Source: Tritonibacter aquimaris
Lineage (GTDB): Bacteria; Pseudomonadota; Alphaproteobacteria; Rhodobacterales; Rhodobacteraceae
Length of the DNA: 64,000 nucleotides
Assembly: GCF_009617595.1 (NCBI RefSeq)
Contig: NZ_WIXK01000001.1
Span: forward strand, 558,001-622,000
Reading direction: 5' to 3'
The stretch's first letter is position 1. Each line of letters starts with the position of its first letter. Shown here one piece after another: positions 36,215 through 46,200 of the stretch. The position numbers and the translations under genes were made by a program. Below the pieces are notes generated by a model. That model ran no database searches. It was not told the origin of the DNA and worked only from the letters and a program-made list of their open reading frames with translations.

Positions 36215-38175
36215 TCCGCCGGAACCCCGCTTGCTTTGGTTTTGCGCGCACCCGCTGCAACGCGGAAACGGCGATCCGACAGGCTGAGAAGGCCACCAAG
36301 GGCCATCAGCAAACAGCCGCCCCAGATCCAGTTGGCCAGCGGTTTGATATAGGTGCGCATGGTCCAGCCGCCGTCTTTTTGCTGATCGCCAATCACCACA
36401 TAGATGTCACGCAGGAACTGGTAATCAATGGCCGCCTCGGTGGTGGGCATACGCGCCACCGGATAGTCGCGTTTTTCCGGATAGAGCGTGGTCACCGCGC
36501 GACCGTTGCGCGTGACCTCAACCTTGGCGCGGGTGGCAAAATAGTTGGGGCCACGGTCGCGGCTGACGCCCTGCAGCACCAGCGTATAGGCCCCCACATC
36601 AAAGGGTTCATTCATCTGCGCCACACGAATGTCTTCGCGCTCCCAGGCCGTGAGGCCCGCAATGGCAAAGATGGTGATGCCAAGGCCGGAATGCGCCACC
36701 GCCTTGCCCCAATCGGCACGCGGCAGGCGCAAAATACGGTCCAAACGATTGCCGGATTTGCTGCGCAGCCACAGATCGGCAAAGGCTCCCATCACCATCC
36801 AACTGCCGAGAAACAGCCCAATCGGCCCCAGCATGGAACGCCCGCTTTGCAGCGTAAACGCCAGCAGCATCAGCGCAACCGCCAGTGCAAACACATAGCG
36901 CAGCTGCCAGCAGGTGCGACCCAGCTTGCCACGTTTCCACGGCAGCATCGCCCCGATGGGCATCACCAGGCCAAGCCCGACCATAAACGGGGTGAAAGCC
37001 ATATTGAAAAATGGCGCCCCAACCGAGAGTTTGCGACCAAATGCCATTTCCGCCACCACAGGCCAAAGCGTGCCAAAGAACACAACAAAACAGCTGACTG
37101 CGAGCAGAATATTGTTCACCACCAGCCCGCTTTCACGGCTGACCAGCCCAAAGACGCCTTTGGCCTCCATTGCCTGCGCACGCATGGCAAACAGCGTCAG
37201 CGCACCGCCGGTGAACACAAAAATGATCACCAGAATGAAGATGCCGCGTTCAGGATCGGTGGCAAAAGCATGTACCGAGGTCAGCAGGCCTGAGCGCACA
37301 ATAAAGGTGCCGATCAGCGAAAAGCCAAAGGCAAGGATCGCCAAAAGGATGGTCCAGCTTTTGAGCGCTTCACGCTTTTCCACCACAATCGCCGAATGCA
37401 GCAAGGCTGCAGCCAAAAGCCAGGGCATGAAGGATGCGTTTTCAACCGGATCCCAGAACCAGAACCCACCCCAGCCCAATTCATAATAAGCCCACCAGGA
37501 TCCAAGCCCGATACCAATGGTAAGGAAAATCCACGCGGCCAACGTCCAGGGCCGCACCCAGCGCCCCCAGGCGGCATCAACCCGGCCTTCAATCAGCGCG
37601 GCCACCGCAAAGGAAAACGCCATCGAAAGCCCAACATAACCCAGATAGAGAAACGGCGGGTGAAACGCCAAGCCGGGATCCTGCAGCAGCGGATTGAGAT
37701 CCTGCCCATCCATTGGCGGATAGGCCAGCCGGGTGAACGGGTTTGAGGTGAACAGGATAAAGCTGTAAAACGCCACGCCGATTGCCGCCTGCACTGCCAG
37801 CACTCGGGCCTTAAGCGTCGGTGGCAGCCCGCCGCCAAACACCGCAGCGGTTGCGCCAAACAGCGCCACAATCAGCACCCACAGATGCATCGAGCCCTCG
37901 TGGTTGCCCCAGGTGCCCGAGATCTTATAAAGCATCGGTTTCGCCGAATGGCTGTTTTGCATCACGATATTGATGGAAAAATCCGAGGTAATGAAACCCC
38001 ACATCAACGCGCCAAAGGAAAACGCCACAAAGGCAAATTGCGCCTGCGCCGCCGGTTCCGCCATGGCCATCCAGCCAGGCCAGCGTTTATGCGCCCCCAC
38101 AAGAGGCACCACCATTTGCACAATGGCGATCAGGAAGGCTAGGATCAGTGAAAAGTGGCCGAGCTCTGTAATCAT
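36211..38175 (-). CDS. ccmF: Cytochrome c haem lyase CcmF
   Basis: About 654 residues with some fifteen membrane helices. The tryptophan-rich haem-handling motif region WGGFWFWDPVENASFMPWL and the histidine-bearing WGNHEGSMHLW segment are intact. CcmF joins haem from CcmE to apocytochrome c, with CcmH. The frame is open upstream to 38316, but the ATG at 38175 opens the conventional MITELGHFSLILAF. The ribosome binding site is weak. ccmE, usually adjacent, lies 1.6 kb away beyond a holin-endolysin pair. Confidence 0.96.
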   Translation of the reverse strand: MITELGHFSLILAFLIAIVQMVVPLVGAHKRWPGWMAMAEPAAQAQFAFVAFSFGALMWGFITSDFSINIVMQNSHSAKPMLYKISGTWGNHEGSMHLWVLIVALFGATAAVFGGGLPPTLKARVLAVQAAIGVAFYSFILFTSNPFTRLAYPPMDGQDLNPLLQDPGLAFHPPFLYLGYVGLSMAFSFAVAALIEGRVDAAWGRWVRPWTLAAWIFLTIGIGLGSWWAYYELGWGGFWFWDPVENASFMPWLLAAALLHSAIVVEKREALKSWTILLAILAFGFSLIGTFIVRSGLLTSVHAFATDPERGIFILVIIFVFTGGALTLFAMRAQAMEAKGVFGLVSRESGLVVNNILLAVSCFVVFFGTLWPVVAEMAFGRKLSVGAPFFNMAFTPFMVGLGLVMPIGAMLPWKRGKLGRTCWQLRYVFALAVALMLLAFTLQSGRSMLGPIGLFLGSWMVMGAFADLWLRSKSGNRLDRILRLPRADWGKAVAHSGLGITIFAIAGLTAWEREDIRVAQMNEPFDVGAYTLVLQGVSRDRGPNYFATRAKVEVTRNGRAVTTLYPEKRDYPVARMPTTEAAIDYQFLRDIYVVIGDQQKDGGWTMRTYIKPLANWIWGGCLLMALGGLLSLSDRRFRVAAGARKTKASGVPAE

Positions 38176-38312
38176 AGATCGTGTATACGCCCTTGTGTGA
38201 GCCACGCCAATGGGCCTTAGGTCGCCTGCCCCTGCGCAGTTGGTCGCAGGTACGCATTCGTGAAAATGCTGTAGCGGAAATACTTGTTTTACCATGGCTT
38301 TCGCGCCCCTGT

Positions 38313-38861
38313 TCATGAGTTTCTCACGCGGCTTTGATGCCAGTCTTCCAGCGCCGGGTTGCGGCCCTGCCGGTCGGGAATGCGCGCGGGATGCTCGTTC
38401 AGGGTTGTGATTTCATGCAGGTTTTCCACCACCTGCGGCAGCCGTGCGAGGCTGCGGCTCAGGTCGCGGTGATAATCCTGCGATTTCAGCTGATGGCGCG
38501 CGCCAAAGTAAAAGGTGACAATCACCCCCAAGAGCCACCACAAGGGCTCGGGCACCAGGGCGACCCCTTGCATACGGGCGGCAAACCAGATCGGATCCAC
38601 CATTGCCGCAACCAGCAGACCAAGGGTGCCAAAGGCCATCAACGGGCGTGGCAATCGGTTGAGCCCATCAATAAAGCGATCAAAATGGGTCTTGTTGCTC
38701 AGCTGCAGTTCAGCCCCCATCTGCGCCAATGCGGCCAGGCGCAGCTCTTGACTGCGGGCAGCGGCATCATCGGCGTTTTCGCCAAAAACGGTGGCAGTGT
38801 CGCGGATCACATTGCGGCCGCCGCCAAACAACATGCCAAACAGCGTCTGTATCATCCCCAT
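38313..38861 (-). CDS. Holin of the 3TM family
   Basis: 182 residues. The middle contains FDRFIDGLNRLPRPLMAFGT-type wording (residues about 60-80) followed by hydrophobic segments LLVAAMVDPIWFAA and LWWLLGVIVTFYFGARH, the pattern of the 3TM holin family (PF11351). Holins open the inner membrane so that an endolysin reaches the wall. It overlaps the preceding GH108 gene by 10 bases, giving an endolysin-holin pair. There are no other phage genes nearby. In Rhodobacter capsulatus an unlinked holin-endolysin pair lyses cells for gene-transfer-agent release; this may be its counterpart. Confidence 0.85.
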   Translation of the reverse strand: MGMIQTLFGMLFGGGRNVIRDTATVFGENADDAAARSQELRLAALAQMGAELQLSNKTHFDRFIDGLNRLPRPLMAFGTLGLLVAAMVDPIWFAARMQGVALVPEPLWWLLGVIVTFYFGARHQLKSQDYHRDLSRSLARLPQVVENLHEITTLNEHPARIPDRQGRNPALEDWHQSRVRNS

Positions 38862-39463
38862 GGTGCCACCCGTGCGTTAAATTCTGCCGTGCTAAGGTGG
38901 TAGCGCTTTGAGATGAACTCTTCTGAGCGTTTGATCCAGCCACCTTTGCGCCCCGTGCGACTGCGGACATATTTGCGCGAGCTGGGCCTACGATCGCCAA
39001 TGGCAAAGTAATAGTTGCGCCGCGCAATCCCATAAGCGTCGCGTAGGGCGGACACATTCACATCCGCGGCGGCGCGACAGGCGCGTGTGGTTTTGGGACC
39101 AATGCGGCCATCCACCTTAAGCGCATAGCCCATCTGCACCAGCACCCTTTGCAGAATACGCACCGCATTGCGGCCTGCGTTGACGCTCATATCAAAAACG
39201 CTGTCCTGAATTTCTGCGGGCAGCAGATCGATGCGCGGGGCCTTGTAGTAGTGATCAACAAAAATACGAAGCGCGTCGCGTTTTTCGAGCAGTTTGAGAT
39301 CGTGATGATCAATGCGCCCATCGCCGGTTTTATCGTGGCCGTAGCGTTTCAGAGTGGCAAGGGTAACGCCGTATTTGGTGGCCCCGCCGGGATCATCCGC
39401 ATCGTTCACATAACCGCCTTCGCGGGCAATGATATCGCGGGCAATGTCGTAGATATGTTGCAT
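38852..39463 (-). CDS. GH108 peptidoglycan hydrolase (endolysin-like)
   Basis: 203 residues. The N-terminal GH108 domain has the catalytic-glutamate block IIAREGGYVNDADDPGGATKYG (Glu15 is the likely acid). A predicted peptidoglycan-binding region follows (VDGRIGPKTTRACRAA and IARRNYYFAIGDRRPS). It cuts the glycan strands of the wall. There is no signal peptide, as expected for an enzyme released through a holin. AAAGGAG precedes the ATG at ideal spacing. It is paired with the overlapping holin gene downstream. Confidence 0.88.
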   Translation of the reverse strand: MQHIYDIARDIIAREGGYVNDADDPGGATKYGVTLATLKRYGHDKTGDGRIDHHDLKLLEKRDALRIFVDHYYKAPRIDLLPAEIQDSVFDMSVNAGRNAVRILQRVLVQMGYALKVDGRIGPKTTRACRAAADVNVSALRDAYGIARRNYYFAIGDRRPSSRKYVRSRTGRKGGWIKRSEEFISKRYHLSTAEFNARVAPWG

Positions 39464-39785
39464 GGCTCTGCTCCTTTTGCTTGGGAACAGGCTGGCAGTA
39501 TGGGTTTAACAGAAGTGAACCGGCGCGCGCGCAGGTCCGGCAACGCGTGGTCTATAGCATTGGAATATCTAATGTTTCAGGCGGTGCGCCCTGTTGCATT
39601 GGCGGAGGCTCTCCCGCCTGTGCGTGTCTGCGACACTGGTCCAGTTGGGGGTGGCGCCGCGCAAGGCGCGGCGCGCGGCCCAAGGCAAAACGCCGTCCCA
39701 GATTTATCTGGGGCGGCGTCTTTGGGGCGGGAGCACCTCGCCCTTTGATACTGGGTGAAACAGGTGTGGCAAAACCTGCCCCGGC
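39464..39785. other. Intergenic stretch between the endolysin and ccmE
   Basis: 322 bases without a credible gene. It contains the ccmE terminator (separate entry) and the region upstream of the endolysin, where GTTAAACCC and TTCAC elements give only a partial, wrongly spaced CtrA-like match. No sigma-70 promoter is clear. Very GC-rich repeats (GGCGCGGCGCGCGG, near 39668) lie next to the terminator. Confidence 0.45.
39690..39719 (-). terminator. Intrinsic terminator after ccmE
   Basis: A 12-bp stem (39690-39701 with 39708-39719, one G-T) with a six-base loop is followed on the minus strand by TTTT. It separates ccmE from the endolysin-holin pair, which argues for an independent promoter for the latter. 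Confidence 0.8.
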
Positions 39786-40229
39786 TTAGCTGTCGTGTTC
39801 TTGATAGACGCCCTGCTCTTTCAGCGCGTCGACCACCTCTTTGGGCATATAGGTCTCATCATGTTTGGCGAGGATTTCGCTGGCTTCAAACACGCCATCA
39901 ATATAACGCCCGGTGCCCACCATGCCCTGGTTCTCTTCAAAAAGATCGGGCAGCACGCCGGAAAACACCACCTGCACCGTGGCACCACCATCGGTCACGG
40001 AAAATCGCACCTCATGGCCTTCGCCGCGCACCAGGCTGCCCTCTTCGACCAGCCCGCCAATGCGAAACACCTCAGAAGGCGATGGCGGCTCTTCCATCAC
40101 CTGGCTGGGCGAGCGGAAGAAATTAATCCCATCCCGCATCGCATAGCCAATCAACCCGGTGGCCAAAACCAGCGCCACGGTGGCGGCGGCAATCACCTGA
40201 ATGCGTCGTTGTTTCTTGAGCGTCTTCAT
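39786..40229 (-). CDS. ccmE: Cytochrome c maturation haem chaperone CcmE
   Basis: 147 residues. An N-terminal transmembrane anchor (about 11-30) precedes a periplasmic OB-fold. The haem-binding histidine lies in AKHDETYMPKEV near the C-terminus, the bacterial HxxxY form. CcmE carries haem covalently from CcmC to CcmF. It is transcribed with argC 50 bases upstream, and a terminator follows, so it is not in one unit with ccmF and ccmH. Confidence 0.96.
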   Translation of the reverse strand: MKTLKKQRRIQVIAAATVALVLATGLIGYAMRDGINFFRSPSQVMEEPPSPSEVFRIGGLVEEGSLVRGEGHEVRFSVTDGGATVQVVFSGVLPDLFEENQGMVGTGRYIDGVFEASEILAKHDETYMPKEVVDALKEQGVYQEHDS

Positions 40230-40279
40230 CTGCCTGGACCGAGCGTGCCCTCAGCTGGCGCGCTCGCCTCTTGGTTGGT

Positions 40280-41308
40280 TTAGGGGAACAGCGGGGCCAT
40301 CATCAGACCTGCTGTCTCCTCTTCACCTAACATGAGGTTCGCATTCTGCAAGGCCTGGCCACTGCTACCTTTTGTCAGGTTATCCAGTGCCGCAATCACA
40401 ATTGCACGGCCCTCAATGCGGTCAGCGACCACACCAATGTGGCAGAAGTTCGACCCGCGAATGTGGCGGGTTGATGGCGCTTCACCCAGGGGCAGAAGTT
40501 CAATAAAGGGTTCGCTTTCATAGGCTTGCGCGAATGTCTTATGGATCTCTTCGGCGTTGCCTTTGACGTAGGTTGTGGCCAGGATGCCGCGGTTTGCAGG
40601 CACCAGATGTGGGGTGAATTGGATCTTCACCGGCCGGCCTGCAATTTTGGAAAATTCCTGGTCAAATTCACCCAGATGCCGGTGGGTGCCGCCCACCGCA
40701 TAGGCGTGATAGCCCTCGGACAGTTCCGCATGCAGCAGATTTTCCTTAAGCGCACGGCCCGCGCCAGAGACGGCGCATTTCAGATCGAGGATGATTTCAT
40801 CCAGATCAATCACACCCGCCGCAATCAAGGGGCGCAGAACGAACTGGCCGGTGGCCGCATTACAGCCGGTGCCCGCCACAAGCCGCGCGGCTTTGATTTC
40901 CTCACGGTAAAATTCGGTCAACCCATAGACCGCGTCACCTTGCAGCTCCACGGCCGCATGGGGGTTGCCGTACCATTTTTCATATTCATCCGGGTCCCGC
41001 AGACGGAAATCAGCCGAAAGATCAACGATTTTCAGATCTTTGGGCAGCGCGCTGATCACTTCCTGGCTGGTTTTATGCGGCAGCGCACAGAAACACAGAT
41101 CGATTTTTGAAAAATCGATTTCGCCGATTTTGCAAAGGGTTGGCAAATCAAGGTGACGCAGATGCGGAAAGACCTCTGCCATTTCCAGCCCGGCTTTACG
41201 CTCGGCTGCGAGGGCTGCGATTTTGATGGAAGGGTGCTGAGAAATCAGCCGTACCAATTCGGCGCCGGTGTAGCCGGATGCGCCAAGAATAGCCACATTA
41301 TGGGTCAT
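40280..41308 (-). CDS. argC: N-acetyl-gamma-glutamyl-phosphate reductase
   Basis: NADPH-dependent third step of arginine synthesis. 342 residues: the Rossmann N-terminus [17 protein letters not shown], the active-site cysteine Cys149 in [12 protein letters not shown], and the histidine region near [11 protein letters not shown]. It is the longer ArgC type common in alphaproteobacteria. It is followed by ccmE on the same strand. Confidence 0.97.
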   Translation of the reverse strand: MTHNVAILGASGYTGAELVRLISQHPSIKIAALAAERKAGLEMAEVFPHLRHLDLPTLCKIGEIDFSKIDLCFCALPHKTSQEVISALPKDLKIVDLSADFRLRDPDEYEKWYGNPHAAVELQGDAVYGLTEFYREEIKAARLVAGTGCNAATGQFVLRPLIAAGVIDLDEIILDLKCAVSGAGRALKENLLHAELSEGYHAYAVGGTHRHLGEFDQEFSKIAGRPVKIQFTPHLVPANRGILATTYVKGNAEEIHKTFAQAYESEPFIELLPLGEAPSTRHIRGSNFCHIGVVADRIEGRAIVIAALDNLTKGSSGQALQNANLMLGEEETAGLMMAPLFP

Positions 41309-41334
41309 GTCGTCACTCTGTCTGAAAGGGGTGG

Positions 41335-41355
41335 CTGCGGCGCAGATCGCCGCAG
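41335..41355 (-). terminator. Perfect hairpin between murI and argC
   Basis: CTGCGGCG pairs with CGCCGCAG (8 bp) around a five-base loop. It lies just after the murI stop codon and before argC. There is no T run, so it may be only a weak terminator or an mRNA 3' hairpin. Confidence 0.4.
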
Positions 41356-41377
41356 AGATGCGTTTGAGAAATCGCCC

Positions 41378-42187
41378 TTAGGCGGATTGAAAATTGATTT
41401 CTCGTCGCAAAAACTGGGTCGCGCGGGCGCTGACACGCGCAGGATCGCCGGTGGTGTAAAAACCACCCTCGCCAGAGCCAAGCATATCCGGGTGGCGGGT
41501 GAGATAATCGCCAAGACTGTCGGCCACCAAATCGCCCTGGCTGTAGACTTTGACGCTGTCACCAAGCGCCTTTTGGAAGATCTCTTCCATCAGCGGGTAA
41601 TGGGTGCAGCCCAAAATCGCCGCCTCAGGCGCGGGCATTTTGCGCATCAGCGCATCCACATGGCTGCGCACCAAGGCTTCGGCCAGGATCAGATCGCCAT
41701 CTTCGATCGCGTCGACCACACCGCCGCAGGCCTGGGCTTCGACGTCAACACCAATGGCGCGGAAGGCGAGTTCGCGCTGAAAGGCGCGGCTGGCCACGGT
41801 TGCAGGGGTGGCAAACAGCGCCACATGTTTGACTTCGACCTCACGCGGGGGAGAATTGTCGCCCCATTCCCGTTCGGTCAGCGCTTCGATCAGGGGAACA
41901 AATACACCCAGCACCCGCTTGCCTTCGGGCAGGCCGTTTTCCTGCATCCGGCGCAGCGCTGCCGCAGAGGCGGTGTTACAGGCCAGGATCACCAGATCGC
42001 AGCCTTTGTCCCACATGCTTTCGACGGCCGCTTTGGTCAGCTGGTACACATCTTCTGCATCGCGCACCCCATAAGGTGCGTGGGCATTGTCGCCGTAATA
42101 GAGAAACTCCACCTCCGGCAGATGTTTCTGCGCCGCGTTAAAGACGGTCAGCCCGCCCAAGCCGGAATCAAAGATGCCTACTGCCAA
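41378..42187 (-). CDS. murI: Glutamate racemase
   Basis: Makes D-glutamate for peptidoglycan. 269 residues with the phosphate-binding opening [12 protein letters not shown], the two catalytic cysteines in LACNTAS (Cys70) and GCTHYPL (near residue 190), and [10 protein letters not shown]. It is preceded by the acyltransferase gene on the same strand with a 39-base gap. Confidence 0.96.
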   Translation of the reverse strand: MAVGIFDSGLGGLTVFNAAQKHLPEVEFLYYGDNAHAPYGVRDAEDVYQLTKAAVESMWDKGCDLVILACNTASAAALRRMQENGLPEGKRVLGVFVPLIEALTEREWGDNSPPREVEVKHVALFATPATVASRAFQRELAFRAIGVDVEAQACGGVVDAIEDGDLILAEALVRSHVDALMRKMPAPEAAILGCTHYPLMEEIFQKALGDSVKVYSQGDLVADSLGDYLTRHPDMLGSGEGGFYTTGDPARVSARATQFLRREINFQSA

Positions 42188-42226
42188 TGTACCCTCTTTT
42201 ACCCTCTCTCAAGTCTTGCCTCTGCG

Positions 42227-43225
42227 TCAGGCGCGAAGGCGGTGTTTGGCCTCGAATTCATAGCCGTAATCCAAGGAATTCAACGGTGTTGGAGACAGCT
42301 CATACGTGGCTTTGCGCAGGAAATCCATCATTGCTTTGCCGTCCTTGGACAATGGTGTCAGGATATCACGTTCAATTGGTTTGCCAATCACAACATTTAC
42401 CGGGCAATCGACCCGGCGGCGGAACTCCTGAATGAGCAGCCCCATGCGCAATGTATTGTGCAGATGGCTGGCGATCTGAAACAGGCGCGAGGTGTGGCCT
42501 TCAAAAAACACCGGCACCACAACGGCGTTGGATTTGGCAATCATACGGGCGGTAAAGCTGCGCCAACCCGGATCCATCGGATGGGAAAACGGGGTGGCGG
42601 CCGTGCTGACGGTGCCGCCGGGGAAAATGCCAATGGCACCGCCCGCGCCCAGCAGATCCAGCGCATCCTTGCGGGTTTGCAGATTGGTGCGCATCGCCTC
42701 TTTGGTTTCGGCAAAATCAACCGGCAACACCACCTGATTAAGATCGGGGGCCTTGCGAAACACCTGATGCGCCAGAATGCGGAAATCACCGCGGGTCTTG
42801 GCCAGAATATAGCCCATCATCATCCCATCAAGAATGCCATAGGGGTGATTGGCAATCAGGATCACCGGGCGATCGCGCGGGATATTGGCCAGCGCGCCAT
42901 CCACCACATTCAGCGACAGCCCATAGCGGGCGGTCATGACTTCCCAGAAGTTTTCACCCGAGGCGACCTCAGCTTCATAGCCTTGCGCGCGGCGGATCAG
43001 TCGCAGCCGACCGGTGGTGTTTTCCATCATACGGATCAACACCCGGCCCGAACGGGTTTCGGCGGAATGGGCGTATGAGATGTCACGCGCGATTTGTCTG
43101 CTGCTGATCTCGGACACGGTTGAGGATGCTGTACGGGGCTGTGCGGGTTTCAAAACGTCTCGGTCTTTTTTCAAAACTGCGGGCTGGAGGCAGACATAAG
43201 GCAAGGCAGCGGAACTGCCCAGCAC
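42227..43225 (-). CDS. Lysophospholipid acyltransferase-like protein (PlsC superfamily)
   Basis: Up to 332 residues. The acyltransferase signatures are NHPYGILDG (catalytic His and Asp, five residues between them, as in the NHPxGxxDG subgroup) and FPGGTVSTA. The C-terminal part holds FFEGHTSRLFQ and VNVVIGKPI. This subgroup acylates lysolipids or ornithine lipids; the acceptor is not known here. The reading frame opens with a GTG at 43225, and the first 45 residues look unordered, so the true start may lie further in. It is upstream of murI on the same strand. Confidence 0.8.
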   Translation of the reverse strand: MLGSSAALPYVCLQPAVLKKDRDVLKPAQPRTASSTVSEISSRQIARDISYAHSAETRSGRVLIRMMENTTGRLRLIRRAQGYEAEVASGENFWEVMTARYGLSLNVVDGALANIPRDRPVILIANHPYGILDGMMMGYILAKTRGDFRILAHQVFRKAPDLNQVVLPVDFAETKEAMRTNLQTRKDALDLLGAGGAIGIFPGGTVSTAATPFSHPMDPGWRSFTARMIAKSNAVVVPVFFEGHTSRLFQIASHLHNTLRMGLLIQEFRRRVDCPVNVVIGKPIERDILTPLSKDGKAMMDFLRKATYELSPTPLNSLDYGYEFEAKHRLRA

Positions 43226-43265
43226 TTATGCATCTGTTGGTGAACGCAGGCTATCACGCGTGTGC

Positions 43266-46200
43266 CTATTGTGCCGCGACAGCCAGATCGGCGCTGTGTT
43301 GTTTGAGCGCCGCAATCAGGGCTGCGCGTTCTTCGGCTGCATCTGCCGCACTGGCAAGTTTGACCGGGCCAAAGCCGCGAATCTCCAGCGGCAACCTGGC
43401 CAGCGCCACCAACGTGTCGTGATTGTGGGCGCTGTGATCGGGCAACCAGCGTTTGAGATCGCGTTCATATTGGCGGATAAGCTGTCGTTCCAGCCTGCGC
43501 TCAGCGCTATAGCCAAACAGATCCAGCGGCGTTGCCCGCAGCAATTTCATCCGCGCAAGCAGCGGCAGGAAACGGGTGAACATCTTGCCATAGCGTTGTT
43601 TTTTGGCGCGCCCTGTGTGGTTGGTTTTGGCCAGAAACGGCGGCGCAAGGTGGTAGGTCAGCTCCAGATCCCCGTCGAATTCGGCTTCGGCCTGTGCGCG
43701 AGTTTTCAGCAATAGCCGCGCGACCTCATATTCATCCTTATAGGTCAGCAGCTTGTGATAGCCCTCGGCAACGGCTTCGCGCAGCTCTGCATCCTCGATG
43801 GTGTTGAGCCGCTTCAGATAGCGCCGCGACAGGGCCGCACCTTGGTAGGCTCGCAGATGTGCGGCGCGAAAGGCGATTTTCTCTGCGAGCGTTTTGCGGG
43901 TGTTGTCGACGGTCGGCGTGATCAGGGCTGTGGCCTCATCCGGATGCAGCACCGCCCAGCGACCGATATCAAAGGCGCGTGTGTTGCGTTCAACATGGGT
44001 GCCATTGAGGGTGATCGCCTGATGGATCGCATCAAGGCTGATCGGCAATAGGCCGCGCTGCCAGCTGGCGCCAAAGATCATCATGTTGGAGTAAATCGAA
44101 TCTCCCATGGTGATGCGGGCCAGATCTGAAGCATCAAACAGATCAACACCCTCGCGCAAGCGGGCAGTCAACGCCAGCTGCAGCTCTTCGCCCGGAATGC
44201 GGAAACTGCGGTCGCGGGTGAAATCACCGGTGACGATTTCATGGCTGTTGACCACGGCACCGGTGCGCCCCTGCGCGGTGAGGCCCAGGGTTTTGGCCCC
44301 GGCGCTGACCACAAGATCACCGCCAATCAGCGCATCGGCTTCGCCGGTAGCCACGCGGATTGCGCTGATATCTGCGGGGTCATTTGCCAGACGGCAATGA
44401 ATATGCACCGCGCCGCCTTTTTGGGCGAGCCCGGCCATTTCCATCATGCCGGCCCCGAGCCCATCAATTTGTGCGGCCTGCGCAAGAATGGCACCGATGG
44501 TCACAACACCGGTGCCACCAACGCCGGTGATCACCACATTATGGGTGCCGTTAATTGTGGGAAGCTGAGGCATGGGAAGATCGGGCAGATCCAGATCGGC
44601 GGTGGCGGTTTTGCGGATCTTTGCGCCTTTGATCGTCACAAAGGACGGGCAAAACCCATCAACGCAGGAGAAATCCTTGTTGCAGGAAGATTGATCAATT
44701 GCGCGCTTGCGGCCCAGTTCGGTTTCGACCGGCACGATTGACACGCAATTGGATTGCACCCCGCAATCACCGCAGCCTTCGCAGATGTCGGTGTTGATAA
44801 AGACGCGCTGATCCGGGTCCGGAAACTGCCCTTTTTTGCGACGACGGCGTTTTTCGGCGGCGCAGGTCTGCACATATAAAAGGACCGAAACACCCTCTAC
44901 GCTGGCGAGCTCTTCCTGCACCTGCATCATATCGGCGCGTTCATGCAGGCTGACACCGTTGGGGAAACGGTTCAGGTCCAGATCTTCCTTGGCGTCATAG
45001 ACCACCGCCAGACGGCTGACGCCCATGGCGCGCAGCTCATCAGCAATGCGATACGGGGTGAGCCCGCCTTCAGCCGGCTGGCCACCGGTCATCGCCACCG
45101 CATCATTATAGAGGATCTTATAGGTGATACTGGTGCCTTCGGCCAAAGCGGCGCGGATCGCCAGAATGCCGGAGTGATTGTAGGTGCCATCACCCAGATT
45201 TTGAAACACATGGGTGCGGTTGGAAAACGGCGCTTCGCCAATCCAATTCGCGCCTTCCGCGCCCATATGGGTAAAGCCCAGAGTAGAACGATCCATCCAC
45301 TGCGCCATAAAGTGACAGCCAATGCCCGCATAAGCGCGGCTGCCATCGGGCACGCGGGTTGAACTGTTGTGCGGACAGCCCGAGCAGAAATAAGGCGTGC
45401 GGCTGGTGATTTCGCGGGCGTTATCGGCGCGCCGTGCTTCATGCAAGGTGGCAAGCCCGGCTTGAATGGCCTCAGTATCGCGGCCTTCTTCGGCGAAAAT
45501 CGCGCCGAGTTTTTCAGCAATCATAATGGGATCAAGCGCGAATTTGGTGGGAAACAGCTCTTCGCGGTGCATGGTGCCCGCGCCGCCTTTGTACCAGCCA
45601 TAAACCCGGCGGCCACGGCGATCATCAAAGATGGCTTCCTTGATCTGGATCTCGATCAGTTTGCGCTTTTCTTCGACCACAATGATCAGATCGAGCCCTT
45701 CGGCCCAGTCGTGAAAACCTTTCATATCCATCGGCCAGACCTGCCCCACCTTGTAGGTGGTGATCCCCAGCCGTTCGGCCATGGTTTCATCAATATTCAA
45801 AAGCTTGAGCGCATGGGTCAGATCGAGCCAGTTTTTACCCGCAGCAACCAGACCGATTTTGGCACCGGGTTTGCCCCAGTGGCGGCGATCCATTTTATTG
45901 GCATGGGAAAACGCCTCAGCCGCGAAACGTTTGTATTCAATAATGCGGTCTTCCTGGCGGAACCGATCATCATCCAGCCGAATGTTGAGCCCATCTGCAG
46001 GCATGTCAAATTCAGGCGTGATGAGTTTCATGCGCTCTGGATCACCATCCACAACCGAGGTGACCTCGATCGTGTCTTTCATGGTTTTGAGGCCGACCCA
46101 AAGGCCGGAAAACCGTGACAGCGCATAGCCGTAGATGCCGTAATCCAGTATTTCCTGCACCCCAGCGGGGCTGACAATCGGCAGGTAGCAATCCAGCAAA

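Noticed and set aside
39149-39748. 199-residue plus-strand frame over the endolysin and the ccmE terminator
   Set aside because: Runs through a perfect terminator hairpin and overlaps a well-supported gene.
41153-43078. 641-residue antisense frame over argC, murI and the acyltransferase
   Set aside because: Spans three convincing genes on the opposite strand and has no recognisable domain.
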